This document shows, in pieces, positions 1-9,000 of a stretch of 13,010 bases of DNA (positions are counted from its first letter, which is position 1; each line of letters begins with the position of its first letter). Under the pieces are notes generated by a model. That model ran no database searches and was not told where the DNA came from. It saw only the letters and a list, made by a program, of their open reading frames with translations. Location of the stretch: assembly GCA_937875035.1 (NCBI GenBank), contig CALNCF010000325.1, forward strand, positions 1 to 13,010. Reading direction: 5' to 3'. The position numbers and the translations under genes are program-made. The DNA is from an uncultured Sphingobacteriaceae bacterium (lineage in GTDB: Bacteria; Bacteroidota; Bacteroidia; Sphingobacteriales; Sphingobacteriaceae).

Positions 1-1
1 A

Positions 2-3000
2 AGGAGTGCATCCGCTTCGCCCTGGACCGCGACTGGTACGGCTACTCCGACTCCTCAGACCATACCGATCCCTCTTTCGGTATCGATTGATGCAGGAGAT
101 ACGGTAGCCTTCTTTATCCAGTGGACAGGTAACGTATATCCTACCACCAATGTAAACATTCCTACCTTTACAGATGGAACGGTTACTATTATTGCAGATG
201 CCACCTGTGCATTTGCAGCTACATCTTCATTTGGAACCTGGTATGCTCCACGCCAGATCAACGGCGGGGTTGTATATCGTCTCGCCCAGAAGTTTCCAAA
301 TAACGCAAGCGTTGAAGCGATCACAGAACCTGTGAACTTTTGCGCGGGCACACATGACATAAAGGCGAGAATTGCGAATGCCGGTAATAACATTATCGAC
401 AGCGTAATGGTAAACTGGGAAGTGAACGGCGTATTGCAGGCTCCTCTTAAGTATGCTACAGCATTAGATACAATGGGTAGCGGACCGGCTTCTTCGGCGA
501 TCGTTACTTTAGGTAATTTCAACTTTCCGATTAATACAGCTCAGAACATTAAGGTATGGACTTCCATGCCAAATGGCGTTGCCGATACGGTGAACCGTAA
601 CGACACCGTCAGCGGCGTATTCAAGCCTGCTTTGAATGGCACCTATACGATTGGTGCTACCGGCAATTATACTTCGATCGTTGCAGCAGCCGCCGATCTT
701 CGTTCGTTAGGGGTATGTGGTCCGGTAACATTCAATATTGACTCGAATACTTATGCAGGTACAGTCAATCTTTCGGGCATACCGGGTGTAAGCGCAGTGA
801 ATACCATTACATTTAATGGTAATGGCGCACGTATCCTGGGTACGCTGGATGCGAACAGCACAGAAAATTATGTGCTGGCGCTCCGTAACGTAAGCTATGT
901 TACGATCAACAACTTCACGATCGAACTGGCTTCTTCTTCTACAAAAGGCTTCGTTGTTTCTTTAGGAGATGCTCATTATAATACGATCAGGAATTGTAAG
1001 ATCGTAGGTGACCAGTCAGCAACCGGTAGTACGTATGGTGGTATTGTTGTTTCGGGAGCATCATCTTACTCAACTTCAACGAGCGCAAAATATAATGTGT
1101 TTGAAAACAATGATATTTCTGGGGGATACTTCGGTATTTCTTTCTATGGATTATCAGCTACTTCCAATGCCAATGGAAATATTGTAAGAAACAATACGAT
1201 CCGTGATTTCTATTTTTACGGGGTGTATAACTATTCTGCAGACAGTACTCAGATTGTTAGTAATGATATACACCGCCTGGGTCGTGCTTCGGTTTCTACT
1301 GGTTACGGAGCATATATCTCCAACAACTGCCAGTATATTAATATTGAAAAGAACAGGGTTCACGATCTGTTCACTACCATGCCGGCGTCTACCAGCGGAA
1401 GCTATGGCTTCTATATAACCGGTAACGATGCGGCTGCAGGTAAAGAATTGGTGATCAAAAATAACGTGGTATATAATATCGCGAGCGAAGGCACAAACTA
1501 CGGGATCTATAATTCAAGTTCCGATAATATGCGTGCCTATTTTAATACGGTCTCTATCAGTAAGCCTACTGCAGCAGCAGGTTTAGCGTATGGTATTTAC
1601 CAGACCTCTGCGGCTACCGGCATTGAGATCAAGAGTAATAATATTGTGATCAACAAGAGCGGAAGCGGTGCTAAATACGCTTTGTACTTTGGTACGAATA
1701 CTTCTTCAATTGCTACTGATTATAATAACCTGTTTGTTGAAACAACTGTTACTGGTACAGGTGTTAAGAATATCGGCTACTGGACAAGCGCAAGAGTAAC
1801 TCTTGCCGACTGGCAGGCTGCAAATACAACGTCACCATTTGACGTGAACAGTATTTCGGGCGATCCGGTGTTCGCATCGGTTGTGACTGGTAACTTACAG
1901 CCGAACGCATCATTCATGAATAACAAGGCGACTCCTATCGCCGGTGTTACCGACGACATTATGGGCGCTCTGAGAAATGTGAGCACTCCTGATGCCGGCG
2001 CGTATGAATTTGATGTAAATGCCAATGACGCGGGTGTGACCCAGATCGTGGGTACACAAATTTGCCCTGGTATTTATGATGTGACTGTTAAGCTGAAGAA
2101 CTTCGGTACAGACCCGCTTACTTCTGCGGTGATCAACTGGACCGTGAACGGTGTTCCTCAGCCTACATACAACTTTACAGGTTCTATCCTGACGAGCGCA
2201 GATGAATCTGTGATTATCGGTTCTTATACCCTTGTAGGTAACACATCTTATTCGATCACGGTTGAATCGTCGCTCCCGAACGGAGTAGCTGACGGAAACA
2301 CGTCTAACGATGGCGCATCGCTTAACAACGTGAAAACCGGTCTGGTGGGTACCTATAAAGTAGGTGGAACCGGCGCTGATTATGCCACGATCAACGATAT
2401 CGTAGCAGACCTGTCTGCCTTCGGGGTATGCGGTCCGGTAATAATCGACCTGGATACTACTGTTGTGTATACAGAGCAGGTTTCTATTCCACAGCTGATC
2501 GGTTCAAGCTCAACGAATACGGTAACGATCAATGGTCACGGTGCGACTGTGAAGTTTGCGCCGAGCAGCAGCTCTGCAAGACACGTAGTCGCGCTGAACG
2601 GTGCTGATTATGTTACGATCGACAGCCTGAACATCGTTGTAGATCCTGCTGCGTCTTATGGTTATCCGCTCGTGCTTACTAACAGCGCCGCGTATAATAC
2701 AATCCGCAACAGCTCAATGATAACGGTTCAGAACAGCTCAAGCACAAACTATTGTGGTTTGGTTGTAGGATCTGTTTCTGGTCTTACTACTGCAGGTGCT
2801 TCGCATCATAACGTATTCGAGAACAACCTGGTAGCCGGTGGTTACTATGGTTTCGTGATATACGGAACATCAAGCGATAACAGCCTTGCACAAGCAAACG
2901 TGATCCGTAATAATAGAATCCACGATTTCTACACTTACGCATTCTACCATTATTATGCAGATAGTACACAGGTTATCGGTAATGATTTTGCACGTCCTAA

Positions 3001-6000
3001 TCAAACTTCCCTGACCGCTGCATACTGTATCTATATATTAGGTGCTTCTCAGAACCTCCTGGTAGAAAACAATAGGATACATAACCTGTTCGACACTGAT
3101 CCGAGCTCTGTCAGCGCTACTTATGGAATCTATTTCAGCACAGGCGCTGCACAAACCGGTAAACGTTCTATTGTAAGGAACAACCTGGTTTATAATATCA
3201 ATAACAGTGGTGCCCAGTATGGTATTTATAATACAGGTAGCGGGAACGTACTGTATTATAACAACACAATCAGCCTTGATTATCCAGCTTCAACTGGAGG
3301 TATAGCTTATGGGGCATATCAGAGCACGTCTGTAACTGGTATAGAATTCAAAAACAATATTTTCAATATTACGAAACCCGGAGGAGCTACATATGGTATT
3401 TACCAATATACTGCAACTACACTGTTTATTTCTGATTACAATAATTTTTATGTACCGAACGGTAGCATAGGTTATAACACTACTGATAAAAGTACATTGG
3501 TTGATTGGCAGTTGGTAGTAGGTAACGACATGAACAGTTTGTCTGTTGACCCGGTATTTGCATATGCTGCTTCAGGAAACTATACTCCGACTTCATCGAT
3601 AATGGATGACAAGGGTATTTCATTGATTGATGTTACGGAAGATATTACCGGAACTATTCGGAGTGGGACTCCGGATATAGGAGCATATGAATATACTCCT
3701 GTTACTGAAGATGCAAGCATAAGTAAATTTGGTTTGAGCAGCGTATGCACCGGATTGAACGACATCAAGGTAGCAATTAGTAATTTTGGTGTTTTTAACT
3801 TATATACAGTAACCGTTGATTGGAGTGTAAATGGGATAGTGCAAACTCCATTCAATTTCACGGGCAATATAGATCCAGGAAAGGACAGTGTTCTTTCTAT
3901 CGGAACATATACATTGGTTGCAGGGATAAGCTATGATTTTAAATTCTGGACTTCGGCTCCGAATGGTTCTACTGATGGATATCATGGTAATGACACCTTG
4001 GTTTTAACAGGTCTTAAGACTGGTTTAAGTGCAGGCGTCTATGTCATTGGTGGTGCGAGTGCTGATTTTTCAACCATCTCGGCTGCAGTTGCGGCGATGA
4101 ACGCGAATGGTATCTGCGGACCGGTTACATTCAATGTGAACCCGGCTGCAGGTCCTTATACTGAGCAGATCAGCATCGATGCGGTTGGTGGTGCAAGCGA
4201 TTCAAGCAGGATCATTTTCAACGGACAGGGTTCTGTAGTAAGATTCAGCCCGACCAATACGAACGAACGTCACGTATGGAAGCTGAACGGCGCAGATTAT
4301 ATCACGATCGACAGCTTTACTGTCGAAATTGACGCTGCGGCTACATACGGTTTCCCGATCCATGTATATCCGGGATCTGACTATAACATCATTCGTAACA
4401 ATACCATCAAATCATCGTTAACTTCCACATCCAGCAACTTTGCAGGCATAGTATTTTCCGGTTCCGCAACATCTGCTACTTCTGCAACAGTAGGTATTCA
4501 AAATCTTGTTGAGAACAATCTTATTGATGGTGGATATTATGCTGTAACAATGTATGGTGCTAATGTGTCACCCCCTAGCCTTCATGGGAACACTATCCGG
4601 AACAACACAATTAAAAATTATTACTATTATGGAATATATACCGGCTATTCAGACAGCACGGTTATTTCAGGTAATGAGTTTAGTCGGGAAACACGTACGA
4701 CTCTCGGAGGTGGTTATGCAATTTATGCAAATACGAATACATGGCGTGTTACGATCGAGAAGAATAAGATTCATGATCCGTTTACAGCGGCCCCTGCCAG
4801 CGCTACTGCATTCTATGGCATCTATCTTTTCGCAAGTTCTGGGTATACTACTCCAGGCAATGAAAGTATAGTAAGAAACAACCTGATCTACAATGTGACA
4901 GGTTCAGGTGCACAATATGGAATATATAATTCTGGGAGTGATAGCATCTTTATCTATAACAATACAATGGTGTTCGACGAACAGACACCTTCGTCTGCGG
5001 TGATCAATGGAATTTTATTCTCCAGTACCCTGACCAATGGTAACATGATAAAGAATAACAATATCTATATCAGCAGACCAGGTACAGGAGGAAGAGTTGG
5101 TGCATACTATACGACAGTAACATCTGCTCCTCCAACTCTCGAGTCGAACTACAACAACTTCTATGTGACCGGTTCAACCGGTATCAATGCGGTAGCTTAC
5201 TTCAACGGTAACTACTATAATAACCTTTCCGACTGGCAGCTGGTTAACGGAGGCGCATTCGATCTGAACTCATACCAGATCAACCCGATGTTTACCCTGG
5301 CAGCGAACAATGATTATACTCCTGCTTCAGGAGGTCTTGACAACAAGGGGACTCCGGTATCCCTGGTAACTCACGATATCCTCGGTGCGCTGAGAGATGC
5401 CGTGACTCCGGATATCGGTGCCTATGAATTCTCTGCGGTAGGTGAAGACGCAGGTGTTATAGCGCTTGGTTTTGAATCAGTATGCCCAGGTCTGAATGAT
5501 ATGAGCGTGAGAATAATGAATGGCAGTGGTAATTTACTGACCCAGGTTGACGTGAACTGGAGTGTGAACAATGTATTACAAACTCCGTTCAGCTTCAGTG
5601 GCGCCATTCTTTCTGGCCAGTCACAGAACGTAGTTATTGGTACATATACCTTTGCAGCTGACACAGCTTACAATCTCAAGATTTGGTCTTCGAATCCGAA
5701 TGGACAGCCAGATGTGAATAATTCAGATGATACACTAACTATTTCTGGTTTTAGGGCTTCATTATCAGGTGTTTATTTGGTTGGTGGTGCCGGTGCGAAT
5801 TATGCTACACTGCTGGCTGCGGTTGCCGATCTGAACACTGTAGGTGTCTGCGGTCCGGTAACCTTCTCTCTTGATTCAGCTTCAGGTCCATTTGCAGGTC
5901 CGATCGTGATCAACGATGTGAAGGGTGCAAGTGAAGTAAACACGATCCTGATCAAAGGAAATAATGCGAAGGTAACAGGGGTGATCACCTCTTCTACAGA

Positions 6001-9000
6001 TCGTCATTTATTCCGTCTGAACGGTACCAAGTACCTGACCATCGACAGTCTCTCTATTGAGCTGGGTGCGACCTCTACTTATGGTTTCACACTCCTTATC
6101 GGGAACGGTGCAGAGTACAATACCGTGAAGAACAGCCGGATCATGAACATCCCGGCAGCCTCTTCTTCGAACTGGTCTGCCCTGGTAATCTCCGGTTCAA
6201 GCTCAAGCATTTCTTCTGCTTCAACCAGCAAGTACAATACGTTTGAGAACAACCTGATCTCCGGAGGATATTATGGTGTTACCTTATACGGAACTTCGGG
6301 AGGAAACGGCCTTGCGAGAGGAAACGTGTTCAAGGATAACAAGATCCATGATTTCTACTACTATGCGTACTATCAGTATTATGCAGACAGCACGCAGATC
6401 ATCGGGAACGACATCGCACGTCCGAACGCTACTGCAGCTACTACGACCTATTGTATGTATATCTTAGGTGCTTCTCAGGACCTGATGATCGCGAATAACC
6501 GTATTCACAACCTCTTCGATAAGGTTGGGGTAACAAATGCCAGCACGGTATATGGTATCTACCTGTCGACAGGTGCTGCACAGGCTGGCCGTTATTCTGT
6601 AGTGAAGAACAACGTGCTGTATAACCTGAATAACAACGGTTCGCACTACTGTATCTATAACAGCGGTAGCGGTAACGTATTGTATTACCACAACACCGTG
6701 GTGAGCGACTGGCCGACTGCCACATCAGGTACCGTATACGGTTTCTACCAGAGTACTTCGGTAACAGGTATTGAGTTCATTAACAATAACCTGCATATCT
6801 CTAAAGGAAACGGTACCAAGTATGGTATGTATAAGAGTACTGCCGCTACGGTATATACTTCAGATCATAACAACATTTATGTACCGGGAGGTAACGTAGG
6901 TTATTCAGGAGGTGCTCTGGCTACCCTGGCCGACTGGCGTACAACAACCAGTAACGACTTAAACAGCGTAAGTGCAGATCCTATCTTTACGTATGCGGCG
7001 TCAGGCGATTACACCCCGACATCTGCTGCGATCGATAATAAAGGAACACCGGTTAGCGGAGTTACTGAGGATATCACTGGCGCAACAAGAAGCATGACCA
7101 CACCGGATGTGGGCGCATACGAATTCACCCCTATCGGAACCGATATCGGTGTGTATTCTATCCTGTATCCGACTGCAGGTATCTGCGGATTGCCGGCAGA
7201 CAGCATCCGTGTAACGATCCGTAACATGGGAGCCCTTTCTCAAACCGGCTTCACTGTAACGGCCCAGATCACAGGTGCAGCTTCAGCAAACCTGGTGCAT
7301 ACGTATAACAAGACCCTGTTGTCTGGTCAGACAGATACCGTGACACTGGGATATTATAACAGTAGCGTGAGCGGTGCAGCTGCCCTGAAAGTGTTCACTA
7401 CACTTACAGGCGATGCGATCGCTTCGAACGATACCCTGACCCGTACTGTAAATATGTCGCCTGCGGCAGCAATGCCGAACGCGGTAGACGTAACCGTATG
7501 TAAGGACTCAACAGCTACCCTTGTGGCGCTTACCTCACTTCCTTATGTAAGATGGTACGATGCACCTGCAGGTGGCAAGCTGTTAGTAGCAAACGATACC
7601 CTGATTACACCAGCTATTACCGGAACTACCAGCTTCTATGCGGAAGCGATGGACGGTACTCCGGGTAACCCGATCAAGATCACAGAGATCGACCTTGGTG
7701 CAACGACCGATAAGATCGAGATCCAGAACCTGAGCTCGGGTACTGCCAATACCGCAGGGTATAAAGTAGTGATCAGCAACAGCTATACGGATATCAACTC
7801 GGTGAACTCGATCGTGTGGGATCTTCCGGCAACGATGGCTTCGAACGAAGTGCTTTACAAAACCGATGCAACGGCTGATAACTACTGGGGAAATAACATT
7901 CTCTGGAATCCGGGCGCGGCTCCTTCTTTCACCGGATGGGCTATGATCGTGGATGCAAGCAACAACGTGATCGACGCGGTGTTCATGAACTGGACAGCTT
8001 CTGATATCCTTGGTGCGAACATCATGCTTAACGGTAACAAGCTGACGATCGGTAGCGAATGGACCGGTGCCGGTATTGATATCAATACCCCTGGTCTGAA
8101 CTCCGGTGCCGATGGTGTAGTAAGACAAGGAAACTCAGATAACAACTCATTGAGCGATTTCGTGTCTGCTCCTTTATCGATCGGTACGACAAACCCTCAG
8201 TTAGTTATGCCATACAATGGTGGCGGACTGGGATGCCCGAGCCCTCGTAAAGAAGTAGTGGTTCGTACACTGCCTGAAGTAGGAGGCACTGGATTAGCAA
8301 AATCAACTCCGTTTGATGGCGCGTACAATGCAGGTACCCTGGCTGAGCCAGACGGGATCTGTGTGAACAATGTGGTAACTTATGAAGTGGCTGTTCCGAC
8401 AGGATTTACAGCTGCCGGCTTCGGAACTACATGGAATATTACAGGTGCAACCATCAAAACAAGCAATAATACAACGCCTGCCGGGGTGTTTACAGTAACC
8501 GGCAGAACGATCCGCTATGTATCTGCTCCCCTGGATGCAGACAGCACGCTGATCATTACATTAAAAGTAACTGATGCGAGCGCAGCATTGTGCGATACAT
8601 CGATCATCCGTTACCTGAGAGTAACCAGTGGATTCAGTGTCGATTTAGGCAAGGATACCACGGTATGCGAAGGAACAGTGGTTACACTGGATGGTGGTGC
8701 AGGGGTTTCATGGTTATGGTCGAACGGCGCAACAACGCAAACGATCAACGTGAATGCTTCCGGTACTTATTCAGTAGATGTGATCGGACTGTCTGGTTGT
8801 GTGGCTCACGATACCGTTGAGGTAGCAGTGATTCCTAACCCGGTAGTTGATCTGGGTGCAGATGTAAGTGTATGCGTAGGTACTCCGGTAGTCCTGGATG
8901 CGGGTAACGCAGGTGCTACCTACTTATGGAGCACAGGTGCGACCACACAAACAATCTCACCGACGCAGAATGGTACTTACAGTGTGATTGTAAGTGTTGG

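Noticed and set aside
332..334. GTG as the start codon of the giant protein
   Set aside because: The same frame is open to base 2 and the preceding 110 codons encode beta-sandwich sequence of the same style, so the GTG is an internal valine codon.
55..522. Minus-strand frame of 155 codons opposite the giant gene start
   Set aside because: It lies entirely antisense to the giant gene and its hydrophobic, low-information product shows no domain or motif.
7583..8128. Minus-strand frame of 181 codons
   Set aside because: It is antisense to the well-supported lamin-tail-like region; its His/Arg-rich product is what complementing gat/atc/acg-rich codons gives.
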